From positions 1 through 10,033 of the forward strand of contig PKCW01000103.1 in the NCBI GenBank assembly GCA_002862965.1: a DNA stretch of 10,033 bases. The letters are read 5' to 3'. Position 1 is the first letter of the stretch; each line of letters opens with the position of its first letter. The notes below the pieces were generated by a model. The model was not told where the DNA came from and did no database searches. It saw only the letters and a list, made by a program, of their open reading frames with translations. The DNA is from Pseudomonadota bacterium. GTDB taxonomy: Bacteria > Pseudomonadota > Gammaproteobacteria > UBA5335. The position numbers and the translations under genes were made by a program. Of the stretch, positions 1 through 7,837 are shown in pieces.

Positions 1-602
1 TGCGGGTCCGCCGCGGGCGTGTGGGTCTCATGAGGGGTCTCCGTGGAAAGGGTTGCGGCGGCCGGATCGACTTCGGCCGCCGCGGGCAGGGGCGGCAACT
101 CGGCCAGCTCGCGCAGGTTCAGATCGGCCAGAAAGGCCGGTGTGGTGCCATAGAGCGCCGGCCGGCCGGGTCGTTCGAGGCGGCCCACCTCGCAGATCCA
201 GCCGCGCTCGACGAGGGTGCGCAGGATGTTGGTGCTGACGGCGACGCCGCGCACGGCTTCGATCTCGGCGCGCGTGATCGGCTGACGATAGGCGATCAGG
301 GCCAGGGTTTCCATCACCGCGCGGGAATAGCGCGCCGGCCGCTCGGGCTGCAGGCGCTGCACGTGCGCGGCGTAGGCCGCTCGAACCTGGAGCCGCCAGC
401 CGCCGGCGACCTGCACCAGTTCCAGGGCGCTGCCTTGGTAGCGTTGCGCCAGCTCGTCCAGCGCAGCCTCGAGGTCGGCGGCGCTCAAGGGCTCCGGCCG
501 GAACAGACCCGCCAGCCGCGGGGCGGCAACCGGCTCGCCGGCTGCGGCGAGCGCCGCCTCCAGGATGCGGACCTGCTCGGCGCGCGCGTCGTCTGCGCTC
601 AT
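1..602 (-). CDS. scpB: Segregation and condensation protein B (partial, C-terminus beyond window)
   Basis: ScpB is the winged-helix partner that binds the kleisin ScpA and, with SMC, forms the bacterial condensin that compacts and segregates chromosomes. Reading the minus strand from the ATG at 602-600 gives 200 open codons to the window edge with no stop. The protein starts MSADDARAEQ. It contains the family signature PARYSRAVMETLALIAYRQP at about residues 88-107, then ITRAEIEAVRGV, RGWI, PGRPALYGTT and FLADLNLRELAELP. The visible part already covers the normal ScpB fold. What remains is a Pro/Thr/Ala-rich tail near the left edge (ending THTPAADP), so the stop is probably close. Its ATG overlaps the scpA stop as ATGA (602-599), which implies translational coupling. 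Confidence 0.93.
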   Translation of the reverse strand, partial: MSADDARAEQVRILEAALAAAGEPVAAPRLAGLFRPEPLSAADLEAALDELAQRYQGSALELVQVAGGWRLQVRAAYAAHVQRLQPERPARYSRAVMETLALIAYRQPITRAEIEAVRGVAVSTNILRTLVERGWICEVGRLERPGRPALYGTTPAFLADLNLRELAELPPLPAAAEVDPAAATLSTETPHETHTPAADP

Positions 603-1444
603 GCGTGGTCGGGGCCGGCGTTCATGGACAGCAGCAACTCGGCGCCCGGATCGTCCTGCCGGATCTGCACGCGACCTTCGCGCGCCAGCTCCAGCACGGC
701 CATGAAGCTGACCACGATGCCGAGCCGGCCTTCCCCGGGCGCGCACACGGCGTGCAGCGGAAGCGGGGAGACGGCCGCGCCGAGCCGCATCAGGATCGCC
801 AACATGCGCGCGCGCACCGACAGGGACTCGCCCTTGATCGTGTGGTGGGTGAAGAGCGCGCTGCGCGCCAGCAGCGCTGCGAAGGCCACGGCGAGGTCCC
901 GCGCGGCCACCTGCGGCAGCGGGCGCGCCACCGGGCCATCGGGCACGGCCGCCGCCACCGGGTAGAGATCCCGCTCGAGCCGCGGCAGGGCATCGAGCCG
1001 ATCGGCCGCGCTGCGGATGCGGGCGTACTCCTGCAGCCGGCGCACCAGCTCGGCGCGTGGATCGTCGGGCTCCTCGTCATTCGCGACGGCCGGCCGGGGC
1101 AGGAGCAGGCGCGATTTGATTTCCGCCAGCCAGGCAGCCATGAGCAGGTACTCGGCCGCCAGCTCCAGACGCAGCGACTGCAAGAGGTCGATGTAGCCCA
1201 TGTACTGGCGGGTGATCTCGGCCACGGGGATGTCGAGGATGTCGAGGTTCTGGCGCCGGATGAGGTAGAGCAGCAGATCCAGCGGCCCCTCGAAGCTCTC
1301 CAGCACCACCTCGAGCGCATCGGGCGGGATGTAGAGATCGCGCGGCAGGCGTTCCAGCGGCGCGCCGCGCACCCGGATGCGCGCCTCGAGGCCCTCGGCG
1401 GAGGGAGCGAGACCAGCCTCCGGCAGCTCCGCCACGGCGCTCAA
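599..1444 (-). CDS. scpA: Segregation and condensation protein A (kleisin)
   Basis: ScpA is the kleisin that bridges the SMC heads and recruits ScpB. The 281-aa product has the N-terminal SMC-neck-binding domain at about residues 48-115, with the hallmark FEGPLDLLLYLIRRQNLDIL (51-70) and then IPVAEITRQYMGYI. A charged variable linker follows (about 118-200). A C-terminal winged helix spans about 205-265, including VVSFMAVLELAREGRV. There is a roughly 47-residue N-terminal extension before the kleisin core. The start appears to be TTG (1444-1442), overlapping the trpS stop as TTGA. No in-frame ATG occurs before the core, so a non-ATG start is required; the GTG at codon 4 is an alternative. The gene sits between trpS and scpB with 4-bp overlaps on each side, so it depends on the trpS promoter. 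Confidence 0.93.
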   Translation of the reverse strand: MSAVAELPEAGLAPSAEGLEARIRVRGAPLERLPRDLYIPPDALEVVLESFEGPLDLLLYLIRRQNLDILDIPVAEITRQYMGYIDLLQSLRLELAAEYLLMAAWLAEIKSRLLLPRPAVANDEEPDDPRAELVRRLQEYARIRSAADRLDALPRLERDLYPVAAAVPDGPVARPLPQVAARDLAVAFAALLARSALFTHHTIKGESLSVRARMLAILMRLGAAVSPLPLHAVCAPGEGRLGIVVSFMAVLELAREGRVQIRQDDPGAELLLSMNAGPDHA

Positions 1445-2658
1445 GGCGCGCGCAGCCCCATCACGCGACGCACCTCGCCCATCGTCTCACCGGCCAGCGC
1501 GCGGGCCTTCTCGGCGCCCGTGGCGAGGATGGCCTCGACCTGCCCGCGATCGGCGCCGAGTTCCTGCGCCCTGGCCTGGATGGGCGCGAGTTCGGCGGTG
1601 ACGGCTTCCATGAGCGGCTTTTTGCATTCCACGCAGCCGATGCCGGCGCTGCGGCAACCGTCCTTCACCCAGGACTGGGTCGTCGCGTCGGAATAGACCT
1701 GGTGCAGCGACCAGACCGGGCAGCGGGTCGGTTCGCCCGGATCGGCGCGGCGCACGCGGGCGGGGTCGGTCGGCATGGTGCGCAGCTTCTGCGCCACCTG
1801 ATCCAGCGGCTCGCGCAGGGCGATGGTGTTGCCGTAGGACTTGGACATCTTCTGGCCGTCCATGCCGGGCAGGCGGGGAGAACGGGTGAGCAGGGCCGCG
1901 GGTTCGGTGAGGATCTGACGCGCGCCGCCTTCGAGATGGGCGCCCAGCCGGTCGCGATCGATGGCGGCAAGCGCCGCAAGCCCGTCGATCCACTGGCGCG
2001 CGGCGGCCAGCGCCTCGGCATCGCCCTGTTCCTGGTGACGCTGGCGCAGGGTCTGGAACCGCGCCACGGCTGCCGGCTCCAGGCGCTGCAGGATGGCGTG
2101 CACGTGCGCGGCGAGATCCGGCTCGCGGCCGAACAGGTGGTTGAAGCGGCGGGCGATCTCGCGGGTGAGCTCCACGTGCGCCACCTGGTCTTCGCCCACC
2201 GGCACGCGGCTGCCGTGATAGATGAGGATGTCGGCGCTCTGCAGCACCGGATAGCCCAGAAAGCCGTAGGTGGCCAGATCGCGTTCCTTCAGTTTTTCCT
2301 GCTGGTCTTTGTAGGTGGGCACCCGCTCCAGCCAGCCCAGGGGCGTGATCATCGAGAGCAACAGATGCAGCTCGGCGTGCTCCGGCACGTGGGACTGGAC
2401 GAAGATCGTGGCGCGCTCGGGATCGATGCCGACCGCCAGCCAGTCGATGACCATCTCCAGGGTCAGCTCGCCGATCTGGCCCGGGTTTTCGTAGTGCGTG
2501 GTCAGCGCGTGCCAGTCCGCCGCGAAGAACAGGCAGTCGGCCTCCTGCTGCAGGGCCAGCCAGTTCTTGAGGACGCCGTGGAAGTGGCCCAGATGCAGCG
2601 CGCCGGAGGGGCGCATGCCGGAGACCACGCGGCCGGCGAGGGGAGGGGAATCGTTCAC
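1441..2658 (-). CDS. trpS: Tryptophanyl-tRNA synthetase, long form
   Basis: This class Ic aminoacyl-tRNA synthetase charges tRNA-Trp with tryptophan in the cytoplasm. Class I signatures are clear: the HIGH-type motif HLGH at 22-25 (context SGALHLGHFHG), GEDQ at 155-158, and KMSKS at 270-274. At 405 aa it is about 60-75 residues longer than common bacterial TrpRS of roughly 330-350 aa. The extra length lies mainly between FNHLFGREP (172-180) and PRLPGMDGQ (261-269), a stretch rich in Ala, Gln and Arg. Four cysteines, C313, C335, C342 and C345, are spaced C-x21-C-x6-C-x2-C. This resembles the iron-sulfur motif reported for Thermotoga TrpRS. The GTG start at 2658-2656 is chosen because GGAG lies 5 nt upstream, while the nearby ATG at 2669 is out of frame and stops at once. 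It is first gene of the trpS-scpA-scpB operon. Confidence 0.95.
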   Translation of the reverse strand: MNDSPPLAGRVVSGMRPSGALHLGHFHGVLKNWLALQQEADCLFFAADWHALTTHYENPGQIGELTLEMVIDWLAVGIDPERATIFVQSHVPEHAELHLLLSMITPLGWLERVPTYKDQQEKLKERDLATYGFLGYPVLQSADILIYHGSRVPVGEDQVAHVELTREIARRFNHLFGREPDLAAHVHAILQRLEPAAVARFQTLRQRHQEQGDAEALAAARQWIDGLAALAAIDRDRLGAHLEGGARQILTEPAALLTRSPRLPGMDGQKMSKSYGNTIALREPLDQVAQKLRTMPTDPARVRRADPGEPTRCPVWSLHQVYSDATTQSWVKDGCRSAGIGCVECKKPLMEAVTAELAPIQARAQELGADRGQVEAILATGAEKARALAGETMGEVRRVMGLRAP

Positions 2659-2663
2659 AGGCG

Positions 2664-2667
2664 CTCC
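2664..2667 (-). promoter_or_regulatory. Ribosome binding site of trpS
   Basis: The minus strand reads GGAG-CGCCT-GTG, a Shine-Dalgarno core 5 nt before the GTG codon. It decides in favour of the GTG start, since no in-frame ATG lies nearby upstream. Confidence 0.6.
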
Positions 2668-2696
2668 ATGCAGGCGGCGGGCGGAAAACAGCGGGG

Positions 2697-2702
2697 ATTA
2701 TA
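2697..2702 (-). promoter_or_regulatory. Probable -10 box of the trpS-scpA-scpB promoter
   Basis: The minus strand carries a perfect TATAAT (plus strand attata) about 40 nt before the trpS start, giving a predicted leader of roughly 30 nt. The -35 is poor: TTGCGG is only 13 bp away, and nothing close to TTGACA sits at 16-18 bp. Assignment therefore rests on the -10 match and its position. No riboswitch or attenuator fits in so short a leader. Confidence 0.5.
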
Positions 2703-2757
2703 CCCGCCACGGATGCCGCAATCGGCGATCTGCCATGACGTCCGACCGTGACCGCTC

Positions 2758-2786
2758 AGACCGGAGGCTGCGGCTTCTCCCGGTCT
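2758..2786. repeat. Inverted repeat in the trpS / b561 divergent spacer
   Basis: AGACCGG (2758-2764) is repeated inverted as CCGGTCT (2780-2786), with a 15-nt interior that can extend the pairing by an AG/CT step. No T-run follows on either strand, and it sits between divergent genes. A terminator role is therefore unlikely; an operator or a leader hairpin for the cytochrome gene is possible. Function unknown. Confidence 0.35.
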
Positions 2787-2846
2787 AAATGGTTAGAGTA
2801 AGCCTCTGTTAAGTTGGCGAACGAAAACTGAGACGTATCGATCACC

Positions 2847-2854
2847 GGGAGAGG
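2847..2854 (+). promoter_or_regulatory. Ribosome binding site of the cytochrome b561 gene
   Basis: GGGAGAGG lies 3 nt before the ATG at 2858, with the GGAG core 6 nt away. It supports that start. I could not identify a convincing -10/-35 pair in the spacer upstream. Confidence 0.5.
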
Positions 2855-2857
2855 CAT

Positions 2858-3406
2858 ATGACCACGAATCGAAACCCACAATGGGATGCGGTGATCCGCA
2901 TCTGCCACTGGCTCACGCTGGCGCTGATCATTGCAGCCTGGTGGGCGGTGGAAACCCATGGCGAATATCCCAAGGGCAGCGCCGAACGCGCGCTGTGGAT
3001 GGACCGCCACGTCACCTTCGGCCTCGCGATCTGGTTGCTGACGGTGTTCCGGCTGGGATGGCGCGCGATTCATGCGGCGCCGCAGGTGGCGATGCCGGCG
3101 TGGCAACGCCGCTTCGCGTCCGCGGTGCAGGCGGGCCTGTACCTCGTCCTGCTGGCGATGCCGGTGTTCGGCATGGCCGCGCGGCAGTTCGCCCAACGCG
3201 ACGTCACCTTCGCGGGGCTGTTTTCGCTGCCGCAGTGGGTGAGCGAAGCAGATCCGGCCTGGGCGGAATGGTTTGCCGAAGTCCATGAGACGGTGTTCTG
3301 GCCGGCCTTGCTCGTCCTGGCAGGGGCACATGCCGCCGGCGCCCTCTGGCACCAGTTCGGCGTGAAGGACAACCTGATCGGCCGGATGTTCTGGTCGCGG
3401 CGCTGA
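2858..3406 (+). CDS. Cytochrome b561 family membrane protein (CybB-like)
   Basis: Proteobacterial b561 proteins are four-helix inner-membrane diheme cytochromes that pass electrons between quinol and periplasmic or membrane partners. The 182-aa product begins with the family-typical WDAVIRICHWLTLALI. Candidate heme-ligand histidines are H17 (CHW), H51 (DRHVTFG), H143 (EVHE) and H158 (GAHAAGALWHQ), matching the usual one-per-helix layout. Predicted membrane helices lie near 14-32, 52-70, 92-108 and 146-166. The length is normal for the family. It stands alone on the plus strand, divergent from trpS and convergent with the RND gene. The electron partner cannot be named from sequence, although a link to the sulfide-oxidising genes 5 kb away is conceivable. 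Confidence 0.88.
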   Translation: MTTNRNPQWDAVIRICHWLTLALIIAAWWAVETHGEYPKGSAERALWMDRHVTFGLAIWLLTVFRLGWRAIHAAPQVAMPAWQRRFASAVQAGLYLVLLAMPVFGMAARQFAQRDVTFAGLFSLPQWVSEADPAWAEWFAEVHETVFWPALLVLAGAHAAGALWHQFGVKDNLIGRMFWSRR

Positions 3407-3457
3407 GCGCCTCCCGGGGCGGTGCCGCGCGCCAGCGATGCACCGCCGCTCGGGGAC

Positions 3458-3490
3458 TCGCGCGCGCGGCCCGTTCCTGCCGGCGCGCGA
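3458..3490 (+). terminator. GC-rich hairpin after the b561 gene, possible terminator
   Basis: TCGCGCGC plus GCGGC (3458-3470) pairs with GCCGGCGCGCGA (3479-3490) around an 8-nt loop, giving about 12 bp with a one-base bulge. On the plus strand the hairpin is followed by a moderately T-rich stretch (CCGTCTTGCATGCCTTTA) rather than a clean T-run. It lies about 50 nt past the b561 stop and 15 nt past the end of the convergent RND gene, so it may serve as a boundary for either. No T-run follows on the minus strand. Confidence 0.4.
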
Positions 3491-3505
3491 CCGTCTTGCA
3501 TGCCT

Positions 3506-6500
3506 TTACACGCGGCGCCACTGATACTGGTAGTAGAGCACCGGAATGACGATCAGGGTGAGCAGGGTCGAGACGAACAGCCCGAAGATCAGGGAGACGG
3601 CAAGGCCCCCGAAGATGGGATCGTCGAGGATGAAGAATCCACCCAGCATCGCCGCCAGCGCAGTGAGCGCGATCGGCTTGGCACGCACGGCCGCGGCGGC
3701 GATGGTGGCCTCCGCCAGCGGTTTGCCGGCCCCGACCTCCTGCTGGATGAAATCCACCAGCAGGATGGAATTGCGCACGATGATCCCGGCCAGCGCCATC
3801 ATGCCGATCATGGACGGGGCGGTGAAGTGCTGGCCGAGCAGCGCATGGCCCGGAAGAATGCCGATCAGGGTCAGCGGGATCGGCACCATGATCAGCATCG
3901 GCACGGCGTAGGAGCGGAACTGCGCCACCACCAGCAGATAGATCAGCACCAGTCCGCCTAGATAGGCGATGCCCATGTCGCGGAAGGTCTCGTAGGTGAT
4001 CTGCCATTCCCCGTCCCACTTCAGGCTCCAGAGATAGGGCTCGTCCGGCTGGCGGGTGAGGTACTGGATGAGGGGCGCGCCTTCGATCGGGGTTTCGCCC
4101 AGCGTCGCCGCGATTGCCGCCAGGCCGTAGAGCGGGCTGTCGGTGGCACCGGTCACATCGCCCGTGACATAGACCACCGGCAGAAGATCCTTGTGATAGA
4201 TGGTCTGCTGGCGGGTGGTGCGCTGAACCGTGGCGATTTCCGACAGCGGCACCAGTGTGCCCGCCGCCGAGCGCAGCCGCAGACTCGCCAACACCTCGGT
4301 CCGATCCCGCGTCTCGGGTGGCAGTTCGACCCGGATCGGGATCGGCCGCTTGGCCTGTTCGTCATGCAGATAGGACATGTCCTCCCCGCGCAGCGCCGCC
4401 GCCACCGCGGCCGCCAAGGCCTGCTGGGAAATCCCCAGACGCGCGGCGCGGGCGCGGTCCACCGCGACGATCAGCTTCTCCTGCGCAGCCTCGATGGTGT
4501 CGTCCACATCCACGACGTCGGGCGTCGATTCGAAGACCTGCCGGACCGTCCGGGCGACCGCCATCTGCCTCGCATACTCGGGACCATAGATTTCGGCCAC
4601 CAGAGGCGCCATCACCGGCGGGCCGGGTGGCACCTCGACCACTTTCACGTTGGCGCCGAAGCGCCGGCCGATCTCGGCCAGCGGAGGGCGCACGGCCAGC
4701 GCAATCGCATGCGAACTGCGGTCGCGATGATGCTTGTCGAGCAGATTGACCTGGATGTCGCCCTGATGCGGCCCGCGGCGCAGGTAGTACTGGCGCACCA
4801 GTCCGTTGAAATTGATCGGTGCCGAGCTGCCGGCATAGAGCTGGTAGTTGGCGACCTCGGGCACGGTTTCCAGATGATCCGCCAGGGCCTGCAGCACACG
4901 ATGGGTCTGTTCCAGCGGCGTGCCCTCGGGCATGTCGACCACCACCTGGAATTCGCTCTTGTTGTCCAGCGGCAGCATCTTCATGACCACGGCGCGCACA
5001 CCGACCAGTGCAAAGGACAGGCCGATGAGCAGCAGCATGGCGGCGATCAGCGTCCAGCGATTGCGTCGTCCGTGAGTTTCGCTCAGGAACGGGGTCATGA
5101 TGCGTCGGAACAGGCGATGCAGGAAATCATCACCCGGTTCGGCCGGGGCATGGACCGGAGCGACCTCGGGGAACAGGCGGCGGTACAGCCAAGGCGTGAA
5201 GATGAAGGCCACCGCGAGCGAGATCATCATGCCGGTCGAGGCGTTGATCGGAATCGGCTGCATGTAGGGCCCCATCAGGCCGCTCACGAAGGCCATGGGC
5301 ATCAGCGCCGCGATGACGGTGAAGGTCGCCAGGATGGTCGGACCGCCGACCTCGTCCACGGCCGCGGGAATCGCCTCGGTCAGGGACTGTTGGCCCATCG
5401 CCATATGGCGGTGGATGTTCTCCACCACCACGATGGCATCGTCGACCAGGATGCCGATGGAAAAGATCAGCGCGAACAGCGACACCCGGTTCAGGGTGAA
5501 TCCCCAGGCCCAGGAGGCGAACAGGGTCAGCGCCAGGGTCACGATGACCGCCGCGCCCACCACGAGCGCCTCGCGCCGGCCCAGGGCGATCAACACCAGC
5601 ACTACGACCGAGAGCGTGGCGAAGATCAGCTTCTTGATCAGGGTCTGCGCCTTTTCCTGGGCGGTCTCGCCGTAGTTGCGGGTAATGGTCGCGTTGACCC
5701 CTTGCGGAAAATAGATGCCGCGCATCTGCTCGAAGCGGTCGGTCACGGCGCGGGCGACGTCGACCGCGTTTTCACCCGGCTTTTTGGAAACCGCCAGGGT
5801 CACGGCCGGATAGCGCCGGCCGATGGCGGCATCATCGCCATGGCCGGGCCCGATGCCGTAGGTGACGTACTGGCCGGGTTGATCCGGGCCTTCCTCGATC
5901 CGTGCCACATCGCGCAGAAAGACCGGTGCGCCGTCGTGCACGCCGACGACGAGGTCGGCCACCTCTTCCGGCGTGGTGAGAAACGTGCCCGCCTGGACCA
6001 GGATTTCGTTGTTGCCAGTGACCAGGCTGCCGGCGTCGCTGGAGGCGTTGGTGGCGGCCAGCGCCCGCCGCAGATCGTCCAGCGCGAGGTTGTAGCCGGC
6101 CAGGCGGGACGGATCGAAGGCCACGCGCACCACCCGTTCCGGCCCACCGATGATCTCGATGTCGCGCGTGCCCGGCACGCGCTGGATCTCGGTCTCGACC
6201 GTGCGCGCGATGCGCAGCAGATCGGCCGCCGTGATCGCGGGGTTCTCGCTCCAGAGTGTCCCGGCGGCGATGGGAACGTCATCGATGCCCTTGGGTTTGA
6301 TCAGCGGTTGGCCCACCCCCGCGTTGGGCGGCAACCAGTCCTGATTGGAAAAAAACGCGTTGTAGAGGCGGACGATTGCCGCGGTTCGCGGTTCCCCCAC
6401 TTTGAACTGAACGGTGAGGGCGGCCATGCCGGGAGTCGAGGCCGAATAGATGTGCTCGACGCCCTGGATCTCCGACACGATCTGCTCGGCCGGGGTGGTA

Positions 6501-6721
6501 ACCAGCGATTCGACCTCCGCCGCTGAAGCGCCGGGGTAGGGGATGAACACGTTGGCGAAGGTGACGTCGATCTGCGGCTCTTCTTCGCGTGGGGTGATCA
6601 AGACCGCGAACAGGCCGAGCAAGAGACCGGTCAGTGCCAGGAGCGGGGTGATTTCCGAGCGCAGGAACGCGGCTGCAATGCGCCCGGAGAGGCCTAGCCG
6701 GGGAGGGGTGACAGGGTTCAT
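3506..6721 (-). CDS. RND-family efflux pump, inner-membrane permease (HAE1-like)
   Basis: This proton-driven resistance-nodulation-division transporter would be the inner-membrane trimer of a tripartite efflux system. The 1071-aa length is normal. The layout is a first helix (about 25-43), a porter domain (about 45-360), a helix bundle (about 362-510), a second helix pair (about 558-580), a second porter domain (about 585-910) and the last helices (about 915-1065). The proton-relay aspartates are D427 and D428 in GILVDDAIVVVENI (AcrB D407/D408). The AcrB K940 position is an arginine, R983, in GIIVRNSILLVDF. The DD motif and RNSILLVDF favour the drug/hydrophobe (HAE1-like) branch over CzcA-type metal pumps, but the substrate is unknown. 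The ATG overlaps the adaptor stop (ATGA, 6721-6718). The context with a persulfide-type repressor suggests a sulfur-related stress role, by inference only. Confidence 0.93.
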   Translation of the reverse strand: MNPVTPPRLGLSGRIAAAFLRSEITPLLALTGLLLGLFAVLITPREEEPQIDVTFANVFIPYPGASAAEVESLVTTPAEQIVSEIQGVEHIYSASTPGMAALTVQFKVGEPRTAAIVRLYNAFFSNQDWLPPNAGVGQPLIKPKGIDDVPIAAGTLWSENPAITAADLLRIARTVETEIQRVPGTRDIEIIGGPERVVRVAFDPSRLAGYNLALDDLRRALAATNASSDAGSLVTGNNEILVQAGTFLTTPEEVADLVVGVHDGAPVFLRDVARIEEGPDQPGQYVTYGIGPGHGDDAAIGRRYPAVTLAVSKKPGENAVDVARAVTDRFEQMRGIYFPQGVNATITRNYGETAQEKAQTLIKKLIFATLSVVVLVLIALGRREALVVGAAVIVTLALTLFASWAWGFTLNRVSLFALIFSIGILVDDAIVVVENIHRHMAMGQQSLTEAIPAAVDEVGGPTILATFTVIAALMPMAFVSGLMGPYMQPIPINASTGMMISLAVAFIFTPWLYRRLFPEVAPVHAPAEPGDDFLHRLFRRIMTPFLSETHGRRNRWTLIAAMLLLIGLSFALVGVRAVVMKMLPLDNKSEFQVVVDMPEGTPLEQTHRVLQALADHLETVPEVANYQLYAGSSAPINFNGLVRQYYLRRGPHQGDIQVNLLDKHHRDRSSHAIALAVRPPLAEIGRRFGANVKVVEVPPGPPVMAPLVAEIYGPEYARQMAVARTVRQVFESTPDVVDVDDTIEAAQEKLIVAVDRARAARLGISQQALAAAVAAALRGEDMSYLHDEQAKRPIPIRVELPPETRDRTEVLASLRLRSAAGTLVPLSEIATVQRTTRQQTIYHKDLLPVVYVTGDVTGATDSPLYGLAAIAATLGETPIEGAPLIQYLTRQPDEPYLWSLKWDGEWQITYETFRDMGIAYLGGLVLIYLLVVAQFRSYAVPMLIMVPIPLTLIGILPGHALLGQHFTAPSMIGMMALAGIIVRNSILLVDFIQQEVGAGKPLAEATIAAAAVRAKPIALTALAAMLGGFFILDDPIFGGLAVSLIFGLFVSTLLTLIVIPVLYYQYQWRRV

Positions 6722-7797
6722 TCGGCTTCCTCGGCGCGGCTGGCCTGCTTGGAGGCGATGGCGGCGGCGATGGGGTCGGCCGCGATGCGTTCACCGGCGT
6801 CGAGTCCCGCCAGCACCGGCACCCGATGTTCGGCAGTCGGCGTGCCGACGCGCAGGTAACGCAAGGCGATGCGGCCTTGTCCGTCCACCACATAGGCGCC
6901 GGTGAGTTCGCCGCGTCGCAGCAAGGCGCTGGTCGGGATCAGCAACTGCGGTTCCTCGCCGCTCACGAAAGCCACCTTGACCAGCATGCCCGGGAAAGCG
7001 CCGTAGTCGCCGGCGGGCAGGTCGACGCGGACGCGGAAGGTATGGGTCTGCGGATCGGCGGCAGGCGGGAAGCGGATCGACTCGGCGGGCAGCGAGCGTC
7101 CGTCCGGGAGGACAATGCGCGCCTTGCGGTGTTTGCGCAAAGGTCCGACGTGTTGCTGGGGAATGTCCACCAAGGCGCGCAGCCGCTCCAGCGAAACGCC
7201 GGTCATCAGCGGTTTTCCGGGGGTGACTGTTTCGCCGATCTGGACGAGGCGTGCCACGACGATGCCCGGATAGGGCGCGCGCACCACCGTATAGCCCAGA
7301 TCCTCGCGCGCCTGGTCGAGCGCCGCCTGGGCAGCGTCGACACGGGCGCGGGCCGCGCTGAGATCGGCAGCTGCCTTGTCGTAATCGGCCTTGGCGATCA
7401 ATTTCTTGTCATACACCTCCTTGATGCGCCCATGGTTGAGCTGCACTTCGGCCAGGCGCGTGCGGACTTCGGCCAGGGCGGCTTCGGCGGCAACCGTTCT
7501 GGCGCGTTGCTCGTTGCCGGTGAGCCGCATGATGATTGCGCCCTTTTCCACGTGGTCACCCACGTCATAGAGCACCTCGATCACACGGCCATTGGTCTGG
7601 GCCGCCACCGTGGACTGATCGATGGCTTCAAGCGTGCCATCGAAGGCCGTCTCCCGCGCGACCCGGGCCCGTTCAACGATGAAAGTGTTCAGCGGCGCAC
7701 CCGCCGCGGTTTCTGCTGCTCGGGGCGCGGCAAACGCCGCACCGGGCAGCAAGGTCAGCGTGGTCAACAGCAGGCCAAAACGCATTAGGGCTGACAT
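6718..7797 (-). CDS. RND efflux periplasmic adaptor (membrane fusion protein)
   Basis: The adaptor joins the RND pump to an outer-membrane channel. The 359-aa product has a Sec signal peptide (about 1-24, ending PGAAFA). No lipobox cysteine follows it, so the protein should be soluble or anchored by assembly rather than lipidated. The lipoyl half-domains are near 52-93 (TNGRVIEVLYDVGDHVEKG) and 169-205 (VVRAPYPGIVVARLVQIGE). They flank an Ala/Glu-rich coiled-coil hairpin at about 95-166. A beta-barrel (about 208-280) and a membrane-proximal domain (about 285-345) follow. The start is taken at 7797. An in-frame ATG at codon 5 is an alternative, and neither has a strong Shine-Dalgarno. It lies 40 bp after the DUF2892 gene and overlaps the pump gene by 4 bp. 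Confidence 0.92.
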   Translation of the reverse strand: MSALMRFGLLLTTLTLLPGAAFAAPRAAETAAGAPLNTFIVERARVARETAFDGTLEAIDQSTVAAQTNGRVIEVLYDVGDHVEKGAIIMRLTGNEQRARTVAAEAALAEVRTRLAEVQLNHGRIKEVYDKKLIAKADYDKAAADLSAARARVDAAQAALDQAREDLGYTVVRAPYPGIVVARLVQIGETVTPGKPLMTGVSLERLRALVDIPQQHVGPLRKHRKARIVLPDGRSLPAESIRFPPAADPQTHTFRVRVDLPAGDYGAFPGMLVKVAFVSGEEPQLLIPTSALLRRGELTGAYVVDGQGRIALRYLRVGTPTAEHRVPVLAGLDAGERIAADPIAAAIASKQASRAEEAE

Positions 7798-7837
7798 GGC
7801 GGTTTCTCGATGATGGGAGCCGAGGGCTCAGTCGACG

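Noticed and set aside
605..1696. 363-codon plus-strand frame opposite scpA and trpS
   Set aside because: It is a shadow of two well-supported genes, spans their junction, and shows no recognisable family or ribosome binding site.
1487..2710. 407-codon minus-strand frame overlapping trpS in another frame
   Set aside because: It is Pro/Arg/Ala-rich with no motifs; trpS has HLGH and KMSKS in its own frame.
4193..6526. 777-codon open frame antisense to the RND gene
   Set aside because: The product is rich in Arg, Gln, His and Gly with no domain pattern, while the opposite strand encodes a full RND pump. Long antisense frames are expected in GC-rich codons.
6826..7788. 320-codon plus-strand frame opposite the adaptor gene
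   Set aside because: The composition is typical of an antisense shadow, and the minus strand has a complete adaptor with signal peptide.
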